Positions 35,230 to 43,080 of a stretch of DNA of 45,901 bases are shown here, piece by piece. Numbering within the stretch: position 1 is the stretch's first letter; each line of letters starts with the position of its first letter. The DNA comes from Thermodesulfovibrio yellowstonii. Lineage in GTDB: Bacteria; Nitrospirota; Thermodesulfovibrionia; Thermodesulfovibrionales; Dissulfurispiraceae. Position numbers and translations under genes: made by a program. The notes beneath the pieces are model-generated. The model worked only from the letters and a program-made list of their open reading frames with translations. It searched no databases and had not been told where the DNA came from. The DNA lies in the NCBI GenBank assembly GCA_020724365.1, contig DYHD01000009.1, positions 3,843 through 49,743 of the forward strand, read 5' to 3'.

Positions 35230-36234
35230 ATGAAGCGTGTAATTGTATTTTTGGTTATCTCCTTCAGTATAATGTCTTTCTATTGTGATGCTGATGCTGT
35301 TTTAGGAATACCTGATAAGGTTCCTGCCGCAACTCTTATAGTCCCATTTTTTGAAGTAGGAATTGATTCAAGTGCTAACCCTGAAGATACCCTTTTAGTA
35401 ATCTTTAACTCCAGTAGCTCAACTGTAATAGTCAAGGTTGTAATCTGGGATGTCTTTGGTAATCCTATTTTAGCAGGAAATTTTGATATAGATGTCTTAG
35501 AATCAATTCCTGCTTCAATGAGGTCAATTATTTCTGTAGCATCTCCTTCAGCAAAAGCTCAACTCACGGAAGGCTCTTTCTACCGAGGCTTTGCAACATT
35601 TGATTTGGTTACATCTTCTACTGCATTACTTCCTACATCACCAGGATACCCTTTTTCTAATCAAAATGCCCTTGAAGGTTTTATCTATTATACTCGACTA
35701 ACTCATGGATCTTCTAACGGCTTACCTATGATCCCACTCGAAGCTACTCCCCCGGGGACTAACTTCCGATTACATGGTTTTTATCAGCATTCGGATACCA
35801 GAGAGGAGATTGACGCAGATGCTCGTTATTCCGCTGAAATTATGACAAGAGGTGGCTCTCCATCTGATAATCCTAACAATGCAATTTTTAGGACTCACTC
35901 AAGGCTTTATCAAGATGCTGATACTAACGGATTTAGTAGGCTTATAGTGTTTACTTTTCCTGAGGGAGGCGGTTCATTAGGGACTAATTTTCCAGGCAGT
36001 GTTCCAATAAGATGGTACGATGAGGATGGCTTTATAGTTGTTTCGACTACCTTTAATTTAAATCGCGTAGTAAATGTAATTACTTTTATTGGTGGTTCAT
36101 CTGGAATTGCTTCTTTGTGGAATATACCATCTGGCTTTTCAACCTATGCTTTCTCATTCAATTCTGCTAGTCCTGGATTCAATCCTGCTCTAACATGGGA
36201 TGCTATCTTTGAATCATATATAAGAGCAGATTAA
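35230..36234 (+). CDS. Secreted protein of unrecognised family (copy A)
   Basis: 334 residues with a Sec signal (MKRVIVFLVISFSIMSF, cleavage near A21-A23). The mature N-terminus V-L-G-I-P-D-K-V-P-A-A-T-L-I-V-P-F-F matches the start of the protein at 43.1-44.2 kb (V-F-G-V-A-D-D-V-P-A-K-D-L-V-I-P-F). The rest is beta-rich, with few charges and no Cys in the mature part. The C-terminal N-P-A-L-T-W-D-A-I-F-E also matches the paralogue's A-S-L-S-W-D-V-I-H. Strong promoter and ribosome-binding site suggest high expression. I recognise no named family; perhaps a surface-layer or matrix protein. Confidence 0.75.
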   Translation: MKRVIVFLVISFSIMSFYCDADAVLGIPDKVPAATLIVPFFEVGIDSSANPEDTLLVIFNSSSSTVIVKVVIWDVFGNPILAGNFDIDVLESIPASMRSIISVASPSAKAQLTEGSFYRGFATFDLVTSSTALLPTSPGYPFSNQNALEGFIYYTRLTHGSSNGLPMIPLEATPPGTNFRLHGFYQHSDTREEIDADARYSAEIMTRGGSPSDNPNNAIFRTHSRLYQDADTNGFSRLIVFTFPEGGGSLGTNFPGSVPIRWYDEDGFIVVSTTFNLNRVVNVITFIGGSSGIASLWNIPSGFSTYAFSFNSASPGFNPALTWDAIFESYIRAD

Positions 36235-36300
36235 TTTTAACAAAAGGGCGTTTCCCTGACTGTTTTAGACATAACACCATCGCTCAACCTTATTTTCATT

Positions 36301-37014
36301 TTATATATTATTTGTGCGAATTCTAAATAGTTCGTATATCATCTTTATGGGATCTTTCAATATACTGATTTTTGAGTCTTTGGAATTAGCCCATGTCACT
36401 GGCACCTCCTTAATAGAATAGCCGAGCTTCTTAGCTATGTATAAAATCTCAACATCAAAAGAAAAGCCATTTATAAAACTTTTACTGAATATTGATTTTG
36501 CTGCAGATGACTTAAAAAGCTTAAAACCACATTGAGTATCCCTGAAGTCTTTCATGACAATTGCCCTAACGAGTAGGTTATAAATTTTTCCCATTTGCTC
36601 TCTATGCCAATCCTGCCTGACAATAATTTTAGATCCCTCAATTGCCCTCGAACCTATTATAATATCAAATCCTTCTTCGATCCAGACAATAAATCGCTCA
36701 AGTTCTTCAATAGGCGTTGATAGATCAGCATCAGATAAAAGAAGCAACTCAGTAGTAGTTGACAAGACCCCTTTTCTTACTGCAAATCCCTTGCCGCGGT
36801 TAAAATCATGCCTTATGACTTTTAGAGAAGTGAATCTTTTTGATAATCGAGATAGCACAATAGGTGTTTCATCGATACTGCCATCATCAATAACAAAAAT
36901 CTCAAAAGAAGGATATTTTTCATTCATATATCTATCGATTATCTCAATGGTCAACTCTATTCTATGAGCCTCGTTATAAGCTGGAATAATAATCGTTATC
37001 CACTTGTTATCCAT
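36301..37014 (-). CDS. Family 2 glycosyltransferase (DPM1/ALG5-like)
   Basis: 237 residues from ATG 37014. GT-A motifs: I-I-I-P-A-Y-N-E-A-H-R, V-I-D-D-G-S-I-D-E-T, L-L-S-D-A-D-L-S-T-P (metal-binding DAD) and D-T-Q-C-G-F-K-L-F-K. This wording is typical of polyprenyl-phosphate mannose/glucose synthases without membrane helices. It likely loads a sugar onto a lipid carrier for the divergent membrane GT-C enzyme. Only 22 bases separate the two divergent start codons; no ribosome-binding site is seen for either. Confidence 0.88.
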   Translation of the reverse strand: MDNKWITIIIPAYNEAHRIELTIEIIDRYMNEKYPSFEIFVIDDGSIDETPIVLSRLSKRFTSLKVIRHDFNRGKGFAVRKGVLSTTTELLLLSDADLSTPIEELERFIVWIEEGFDIIIGSRAIEGSKIIVRQDWHREQMGKIYNLLVRAIVMKDFRDTQCGFKLFKSSAAKSIFSKSFINGFSFDVEILYIAKKLGYSIKEVPVTWANSKDSKISILKDPIKMIYELFRIRTNNI

Positions 37015-37050
37015 ACTAATATGATACAATAATCTAATGAATAAATTGAA
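37004..37050. promoter_or_regulatory. Overlapping divergent promoters with shared -10 region
   Basis: The ten bases ATGATACAAT (37021-37030) hold TACAAT on the plus strand, ending 6 bases before ATG 37037, and TATCAT on the minus strand, ending 6 bases before ATG 37014. Weak -35 candidates lie inside the opposite gene (ACTTGT at 37002-37007 with 17-base spacing; TTCAAT at 37045-37050, minus strand, spacing 18). Confidence 0.5.
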
Positions 37051-38746
37051 AGTAATCCTTGCTAACCCTCGTATGATAGTATTGACAATAATAATATTAT
37101 TAGTTGTTGGGAGTTTATATGTGCCTATGTTAAAAAACTGGTTTTATTCAGATGACACATTCTGGATATGGACTTCTGCTACTACAAAATTCTATGAGAT
37201 ATTCTTTGTGCCAGAAAGATACAGAGCTATGGCATCTAATTTTACCCCAATGCTTGGGGTCTCTTTTAAAATAGACTGGAACTTTTTCGGTTTGAATCCA
37301 ATCGGATATTCAATTCATAGTCTTCTTTCCTTGGGTGCTACTTCAATAGCATTATTATTTCTTCTAAGGCTTTATATGAGTTCTGATAGGGCAATCTTGG
37401 GGATTATTCTATTTTTGCTCAATCCTATAACATTAAGTGTTACTTACTGGTATTCAACCCGTCACTATATTGAAGGTCTGTTTTGGTGTCTCTTGAGCCT
37501 GTATTCCTTTGTCAAATCAGAAAAAATAGGGAAAATATCTACTTTTTCTGGTATATATTATCTTTTGGCGTCTCTTAATAAAGAGGTATATGTGGTATTA
37601 CCTGCAGTGTCGTATTTGATTTCAAAAGGAGATGTTTTAATGCGAATAAAAAAGACCTTGCCATTATGGGCAGGGCTTTTTATATATACGATATGGAGAA
37701 TCTGGATTATGGGGGGAATTGGAGGTTATCCAGGAAATCAGCCCTTAGATATTTATTTCATACCTGAATTTTTTAATCGAACTATTCTTTTCCTCTCTCA
37801 TAACTGGTTTGGAAGTGCTTATATTCTGATGTACTTAATATTAGGTCTTTTATTTCTTTTTTCGCTTAAACAATCTAGATTTTTGGGAATCTTTCTCTTA
37901 TTACTCATACCAATATTTCCTGTCAGTTCTATTTTTGATTCACATCATTATATGGGCAGATATTTCTTTCATCTCTCTGTTTTTATTATATGTATGATAA
38001 TATTTCTTTATGACCGTATTATGACAAAATACAAATATCAACATAAAGTATTTGCTGTGATAATAGTTTTCTTAATTATAATTCTGAATATAAGACAAGA
38101 TATAGATATTATTAAAACAATAAGAACCGAGAGAATTGAGTCTGAAGCCTCAGCCATATCATTCCTGCAATCCCAAAAAAAATATATAGAATCAAAACAA
38201 TCTTCATGGTTTTATGAGAGTTTAAGAAATATTCATAAGGAGTTTTTTGGGCAGGTTATTGATACTCGTCTTGTCCCTGATGAATCTCTTCTTAAATACG
38301 CTGATAATAAAAAGCTTAAAGAAATTAAAGATTCAAGCATACTAATCCCTATAGATAAAATCGTTTCAGATCAAAAAAGACTACTCAAAGGTCCGATAGA
38401 TATCAAAATGGCTTTAGAGCAATATAAACTTTCTTGGGAGTTTGGTCCCTACGAGGAAGGACAATATTCAATACTTATAGGTAAAATCCAAGGACTATAC
38501 CATGAAAAATATGGCATGAAGCCATTTGGTTCATTTATGCTTAGCAAGACACATAGAGATAGCACTCCCGATATAATTTATATAAGAATACTCTACCAGT
38601 CTTTGGGAGATAGCTATGAAATAATTTCAGATGAACTCACTCTATCGATCCCAGGTTTTCAGAAGATACACTATATATCTACTTCTACTTCAGATCGATA
38701 TACTTCAAATATTTTTAGCTACAATGACAATCTCAGACCCTTCTAG
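37037..38746 (+). CDS. GT-C type membrane glycosyltransferase
   Basis: 569 residues with about ten membrane helices in the first ~370 residues, then a ~200-residue soluble C-terminal domain. The first external loop bears W-F-Y-S-D-D-T-F-W (Asp39-Asp40), the acidic motif expected in GT-C enzymes that use polyprenyl-phosphate sugars; Y-S-T-R-H-Y in a later loop is also typical. It probably transfers the sugar delivered by the divergent GT2 enzyme to a surface glycan or protein. The final 42 bases overlap the 3' end of the convergent methyltransferase gene. Confidence 0.75.
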   Translation: MNKLKVILANPRMIVLTIIILLVVGSLYVPMLKNWFYSDDTFWIWTSATTKFYEIFFVPERYRAMASNFTPMLGVSFKIDWNFFGLNPIGYSIHSLLSLGATSIALLFLLRLYMSSDRAILGIILFLLNPITLSVTYWYSTRHYIEGLFWCLLSLYSFVKSEKIGKISTFSGIYYLLASLNKEVYVVLPAVSYLISKGDVLMRIKKTLPLWAGLFIYTIWRIWIMGGIGGYPGNQPLDIYFIPEFFNRTILFLSHNWFGSAYILMYLILGLLFLFSLKQSRFLGIFLLLLIPIFPVSSIFDSHHYMGRYFFHLSVFIICMIIFLYDRIMTKYKYQHKVFAVIIVFLIIILNIRQDIDIIKTIRTERIESEASAISFLQSQKKYIESKQSSWFYESLRNIHKEFFGQVIDTRLVPDESLLKYADNKKLKEIKDSSILIPIDKIVSDQKRLLKGPIDIKMALEQYKLSWEFGPYEEGQYSILIGKIQGLYHEKYGMKPFGSFMLSKTHRDSTPDIIYIRILYQSLGDSYEIISDELTLSIPGFQKIHYISTSTSDRYTSNIFSYNDNLRPF

Positions 38747-39898
38747 TTCATCAAGGGATATCTCATCGGTGCATTGTTTGATATTTTCAATAAATGTTTT
38801 GCCTTTATCCGGAACCCCTAATTTCTGAAAATGAATATCTAAAATTTTATAGTGAGCTATCAGAAAAAGCTCCAAAAAAGTTTGTTTAGTAAAGAATCTC
38901 AGATGAGTTCCTGAAAGAATACTGAAGGGAACATAGTCCCATCTACCTTTGAGCATATCATAAATAATCGCCCAGTTATTTATGTTTGGAGTGCTTGCTA
39001 TAAACAGTCCCCCTGTTCTTAAGTGCTTTTTAAGTCCTCTAACAACCGCCCAAGGATCAATTAGATGCTCAAGGATATCCCCACAGACTATACAATCATA
39101 CAAACCAAGCTCGCCCTTGCTGATTACAGTTTCAATATCAGAGCATATAACCGTATTAAGTCTGCTTTGGGCAATACTGATATTTTCAGGGTTAATATCC
39201 ACCCCTGTTACAATACAGTTCTGCCTTTTCTTTAATATTTCACCAAATAGACCTTTAGCACAACCAATATCAAGAATCTTCTTGGCATCAATTGGTATAT
39301 ATGCGAGGAGGTCTTCCCTTGAGCTTTCATATACATTGCCATACCTGTGAACATACACTCCCTTTGCAATGCCAAGTTTGTATTTATTATTTTGGATTAA
39401 ATTATGTAAATCCTTCACATGGAAATCATTTGGCAAGTCATTAATCATGTCTCTTCTGAAAGCGATACAGAAATTATCCAATCTCTTTGACTCTATAACA
39501 GTGTCCTTGAATTCCTTATAAATCTCCTCTGTTGCCCACTTAAAGACTGTTATTGTTTGATACATGAATGGAGGGGACTGTCTTTGCTCATCTACAGTGC
39601 TTTCGTTGCTGACAGGTGCTAAAAAAGATATATCTTTTCTTCTTGAGGCAATATCAGATAATACCCCAATGCCTTCACGAGTAATATATAATAAGCCTTT
39701 AATCAGAACTAAGAAGGAAAAATCATTAACTCTATTAAAATCGCCTATAGTTATTTTGTTATTTTTTTCTATCTCATAGATAACTATATCATCGTTTTTG
39801 TTATCAGATAGCAGATATTTACAGACTCTCTCTGCCTTTTCTCCTTCAATGCCTCTAAGATTATTATCATTGATAATGAATACCGCTATTTTAGCCAT
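38705..39898 (-). CDS. SAM methyltransferase with GT-like N-terminal region
   Basis: 397 residues. The C-terminal half is a class I methyltransferase: I-L-D-I-G-C-A-K-G-L-F-G (motif I, ~210), V-T-G-V-D-I-N-P, D-C-I-V-C-G-D-I-L-E-H-L and L-R-T-G-G-L-F-I-A-S-T-P. The N-terminal ~190 residues lack a methyltransferase fold; around 130-190 the wording (L-D-N-F-C-I-A-F-R-R ... K-L-G-I-A-K-G-V-Y-V-H-R-Y-G) resembles the end of GT2-type glycosyltransferases, so it may be a degraded or repurposed GT domain. It probably modifies a surface sugar. No ribosome-binding site is clear at ATG 39898. Confidence 0.78.
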   Translation of the reverse strand: MAKIAVFIINDNNLRGIEGEKAERVCKYLLSDNKNDDIVIYEIEKNNKITIGDFNRVNDFSFLVLIKGLLYITREGIGVLSDIASRRKDISFLAPVSNESTVDEQRQSPPFMYQTITVFKWATEEIYKEFKDTVIESKRLDNFCIAFRRDMINDLPNDFHVKDLHNLIQNNKYKLGIAKGVYVHRYGNVYESSREDLLAYIPIDAKKILDIGCAKGLFGEILKKRQNCIVTGVDINPENISIAQSRLNTVICSDIETVISKGELGLYDCIVCGDILEHLIDPWAVVRGLKKHLRTGGLFIASTPNINNWAIIYDMLKGRWDYVPFSILSGTHLRFFTKQTFLELFLIAHYKILDIHFQKLGVPDKGKTFIENIKQCTDEISLDELEGSEIVIVAKNI

Positions 39899-39982
39899 TA
39901 ATATGGTGAGTTTAAATGCTTTAAATAATTAGAAGGGTTAACAAGTATTTATACATAAAAGAAAATTCTATTTTACTTTTTA

Positions 39983-40013
39983 ATCGAAGGCAGAGTTTTT
40001 CTCTGCCCTCGAT
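39983..40013 (-). terminator. Hairpin ending the CARDB operon
   Basis: ATCGA-a-GGCAGAG and CTCTGCC-c-TCGAT form a 12-bp stem with one mismatch around TTTTT, 31 bases past the CARDB stop codon. No long U-tract follows on the minus strand. Confidence 0.5.
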
Positions 40014-40044
40014 TCACTTTAAAATTATTATATTATCTGTTAAG

Positions 40045-41016
40045 TTAAAAAATGTACATTGATGCCTTGTTAATGTTATTTGTTTCATTTGTTTCAGTTA
40101 TTTGTTTGTCAGAGTCAACAAAAACGAAAACAGTGGAGTAACGATGGATTGGTTGATTATTAAAGTAACAATCTTTAAGAGTAATTTGAATTTGCTGTCC
40201 TGCGGGAAGTCCAGCTATAGTATTGGAGCATATCGCTGGTAGTCGTTCGCTGAATGTGCTACTTCCGGATATATAAGCGCTAACTCTGAATGATGTGCTG
40301 ACAGAAGCTGTCCCAATATTTTTAACATCCACTATAATATCAAAGTAAGTCCCGTTACGCATACCGCTTGGAGCACCGACTCTGCCAGGGATTAAATCAG
40401 CACCAGTAACTGTTATCTCTGTTCCCGTAAAATTTATATTGTTCACACTTGCTCCATTTATTTGAACCGTACTAGATTCTGGATTAAAAGTATAGTTAGC
40501 CTTAGAAGGGGTTACTGTATAAGAGTTGTTATTGAGACCGCTAAAACTATAATTGCCATCTGTACCTGTTTGAGTAGTATTAGTAGCAGTGTTTAGGGTC
40601 ATTATAACACCACTAATAGGTGAACCAGAAGCAGTTTTGACGCTTCCAGATAAAGAGTATGTCGTAACATTGCTGTTGCTGTTAATCGAGCAAATGGCGA
40701 ACTGCGAGGTATTAGTCTGGTAGAAAACATAAGCCTTCCTTGTGCCTGGATCATAAGCCAGACTTACATCATTAGTAGCAATTGGGGATATTGTCAAGGG
40801 GTTAGCATTGTTGCCGCCACAATTAATATTGAATGTTGAATCTATCGTATTATTTGTTGATTTTACCTCAATAAAAGCCCCGTTGCCATCGCCGTAAGCT
40901 CTGATAATCTTGCCAATGTTTTGGTCAAAAAAACTTGCATCCCCTGCCCATGACTGTGAAACAACTGATACCAAGAGTATCATAATAATCAAGAAAAGGT
41001 TTAGGATTTTCTTCAT
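40045..41016 (-). CDS. Secreted CarboxypepD_reg-like / CARDB protein
   Basis: 323 residues; signal MKKILNLFLIIMILLVSVVSQSWA. Residues ~25-115 form a beta-rich region with A-Y-D-P-G-T-R-K-A-Y-V-F-Y-Q. Residues ~118-200 are a carboxypeptidase-regulatory-like repeat (Y-S-L-S-G-S-V-K ... G-S-P-I-S-G-V-I-M-T-L ... T-G-T-D-G-N-Y-S-F-S-G-L). Residues ~205-320 are a CARDB domain (I-I-V-D-V-K-N-I-G-T-A-S-V ... N-E-T-N-N). Likely a surface binding or scaffold protein; no enzyme motif. Third gene of a minus-strand operon; GGGGG precedes the ATG. Confidence 0.82.
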   Translation of the reverse strand: MKKILNLFLIIMILLVSVVSQSWAGDASFFDQNIGKIIRAYGDGNGAFIEVKSTNNTIDSTFNINCGGNNANPLTISPIATNDVSLAYDPGTRKAYVFYQTNTSQFAICSINSNSNVTTYSLSGSVKTASGSPISGVIMTLNTATNTTQTGTDGNYSFSGLNNNSYTVTPSKANYTFNPESSTVQINGASVNNINFTGTEITVTGADLIPGRVGAPSGMRNGTYFDIIVDVKNIGTASVSTSFRVSAYISGSSTFSERLPAICSNTIAGLPAGQQIQITLKDCYFNNQPIHRYSTVFVFVDSDKQITETNETNNINKASMYIF

Positions 41017-41077
41017 GGAACGACCCCCTTTTAATGTTTTATAGTATTATTAAAAATTTTAGCATATTTAGAAAAAA

Positions 41078-41503
41078 TTATTGTGGCAGTATATGTATCC
41101 ATTTCTCATCCTTATAAACCCACTTATCATCTAATAATTGAATAAAAGGCTTAGAAATGGCTGGCATCAAGATTTTAAATTCAATGGTTACTATCCCTGA
41201 TATTCCTTTATCATCAACGACAATATCCTTGATTGAATGAGACTTTATATTAAACTTCTTGATTGCCTGTACTCTTGGAACATAATCCTTGAATGATGGT
41301 AACCCTTCCTTATCCTCCATCTTATATGTTGCTTCATAATCCTGTTGCATTCTTAAGTTCCAGTATTTATGAGCGGTATCCTTTAAAGTATCTTTTATAC
41401 CCTGCCTGTCTATAGTATCAGCAGAAGCATGGACAATCATAATTATTAAAATAGATGAAATTACTGTAAATAATTTAACAACTATTTTGCTAAAACATAT
41501 CAT
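41078..41503 (-). CDS. Small secreted protein, possibly NTF2-like
   Basis: 141 residues; signal or anchor ~8-28 (ending V-H-A-S-A-D). The mature part (~110 residues) begins with a helix and Y-W-N-L-R-M-Q-Q-D-Y-E-A-T-Y-K-M, followed by several strands and the ending D-D-K-W-V-Y-K-D-E-K-W-I-H-I-L, a pattern seen in NTF2-like domains with unknown ligand. AAGGAGG precedes the ATG. It lies 23 bases after the FG-GAP gene and 61 bases before the CARDB gene, inside the same operon. Confidence 0.65.
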   Translation of the reverse strand: MICFSKIVVKLFTVISSILIIMIVHASADTIDRQGIKDTLKDTAHKYWNLRMQQDYEATYKMEDKEGLPSFKDYVPRVQAIKKFNIKSHSIKDIVVDDKGISGIVTIEFKILMPAISKPFIQLLDDKWVYKDEKWIHILPQ

Positions 41504-41526
41504 TATTAGAACCTCCTTCTATATAG

Positions 41527-42777
41527 TCATCTTTTTTTAGGAATAAGGACCCTATAAGCTCTCAGACCTTGACCCCTTTCAGGATTATCTGCAAGATTGT
41601 AAACGAGTACAACTGAACCGTCAGAGTTAGTGCCAGCAGCTATACCGTAAGTCCTGCCAATGTGCGGACTTTGCAGAGGCTTTTGGGCATATTGAACCCA
41701 AGATGCGTTTTCATACCTAAGAAGATGTAAGCCTTTTTCAGAAAGCACTATAAGATCATCCTTATTATTCTTGTCTATATCAGCCATTGTGAATACATAC
41801 GGGGTGCTGTCAATATCAAGACCTGATGATATCTCTACAAACTGCCCTTCTTGCCATCTGTAAGCAGATAAGTAAACCTTTGCATTTGCTCCAATTCCTG
41901 AGTTCATCATAATGAGTGAAGAACGTCCTTCATAAGCAAGGTCACCTAATCCAACACGAACAGGTATAGTTCTTTCGGGCAATTGTGTAATTTCAAAAAA
42001 CTCAAAACCACCCTTTCCATTGCCGAACCATACAACCCTTTTATTTATAGCCCTTGATGTGTGTGGAGCTATAGCTAAATCTAAATTTCCATCCCCATTA
42101 ATATCCCCTACTACAAGGGAATCAGAAAATAAACCAAGACTTTTCTCGACTATACTAATATCCCAATCATTAGGATGTCTATTAATTGCTATAATGATAC
42201 CTTTTGGTTTATCATCTTTATTAAATGGTGCTTCTGAAACAGCAACGATATCAAGCCTCCCATCATTATTTATATCAACCAGTATCACAGAACGTGATTT
42301 GAAAGATTCCTTTAGTGGAAAAGATGTTTCATAAAAGGCTTTTTTGCCATTATTAAGCAAGACCCTTATATTTCCGCTATGTTGTGCAAGTACTAAATCG
42401 AAATACCCATCCTTATTAATGTCTCCAACCGCAATGCTGCCATAATCGTAATCAACACCTAATGGAAATGTGAAGGCATCCTGTTCCCAAACTGATAAAG
42501 AGTTGTTCCATATAAAGACATGTGGATGCCTTTTATTAGCTGGTGCAATTCTAGGAGGTGGAGCAATGATATCGAGAAAACCATCACCATTAACATCATA
42601 AAGCACGATGTTCTGGCGCCATAAACCATCCTCGGGAAGCCCTTTAGACAATGGTGCTATGACAATAGGCTTGCTGTTATCATCTCTAATATCTCTAACA
42701 TTATAGGTACTACAACCTACAAAAGTCATAATAATTAAAAAAAGAGATAAGACATATTTAGCTATCTTAACAATCAT
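41527..42777 (-). CDS. FG-GAP/VCBS-repeat lipoprotein
   Basis: 416 residues. Lipobox T-F-V-G-C (Cys22). Five calcium-binding-like repeats: D-V-N-G-D-G-F-L-D-I, D-I-N-K-D-G-Y-F-D-L, D-I-N-N-D-G-R-L-D-I, D-I-N-G-D-G-N-L-D-L and the degenerate D-I-D-K-N-N-K-D-D-L, each followed by a strand, as in integrin-like FG-GAP beta-propellers. It should sit on the envelope surface and bind a ligand or glycan in a Ca2+-dependent way (inference). First gene of the operon with the small secreted and CARDB proteins. Start has only a weak GGCAGG upstream. Confidence 0.82.
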   Translation of the reverse strand: MIVKIAKYVLSLFLIIMTFVGCSTYNVRDIRDDNSKPIVIAPLSKGLPEDGLWRQNIVLYDVNGDGFLDIIAPPPRIAPANKRHPHVFIWNNSLSVWEQDAFTFPLGVDYDYGSIAVGDINKDGYFDLVLAQHSGNIRVLLNNGKKAFYETSFPLKESFKSRSVILVDINNDGRLDIVAVSEAPFNKDDKPKGIIIAINRHPNDWDISIVEKSLGLFSDSLVVGDINGDGNLDLAIAPHTSRAINKRVVWFGNGKGGFEFFEITQLPERTIPVRVGLGDLAYEGRSSLIMMNSGIGANAKVYLSAYRWQEGQFVEISSGLDIDSTPYVFTMADIDKNNKDDLIVLSEKGLHLLRYENASWVQYAQKPLQSPHIGRTYGIAAGTNSDGSVVLVYNLADNPERGQGLRAYRVLIPKKR

Positions 42778-42809
42778 GAGAAATACCTGCCTTTGTATTT
42801 TTAATTAAT

Positions 42810-42818
42810 ATGATAGCA
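42810..42818 (-). promoter_or_regulatory. Extended -10 for the FG-GAP operon
   Basis: Minus strand TGC-TATCAT, giving a leader of about 25 bases before ATG 42777. No good -35 box is visible. Confidence 0.35.
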
Positions 42819-43007
42819 TACTTAATATTAATTTTAATATCATTTCTACAGTGGAGCGCAAATGAACTAAATTATTAAAGGATTCGTTCATAAAAGGCTA
42901 TTGATTGCCTACGCAGGAATCACAGACAAATGATAAAATGACTTTTTCAAGAGCATGATTAGACTTTTAGACTTATTTAGAATTATTAAAAGCACTGTCT
43001 TAAACAA

Positions 43008-43045
43008 CAAAAAAAGGATGTGTTTATAAACACATCCTTTTTTTG
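43008..43045 (-). terminator. Strong intrinsic terminator after secreted copy B
   Basis: GGATGTGTTTATAAACACATCC (43016-43037) is a perfect palindrome flanked by A and T runs, so it can stop transcription on both strands; on the minus strand seven T follow. It lies 36 bases past the stop of the secreted-family B gene. The rest of the 42.8-43.1 kb spacer holds no gene. Confidence 0.9.
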
Positions 43046-43080
43046 TTTTGTTATTACTATCTAACTAATTCTTGTAACTC

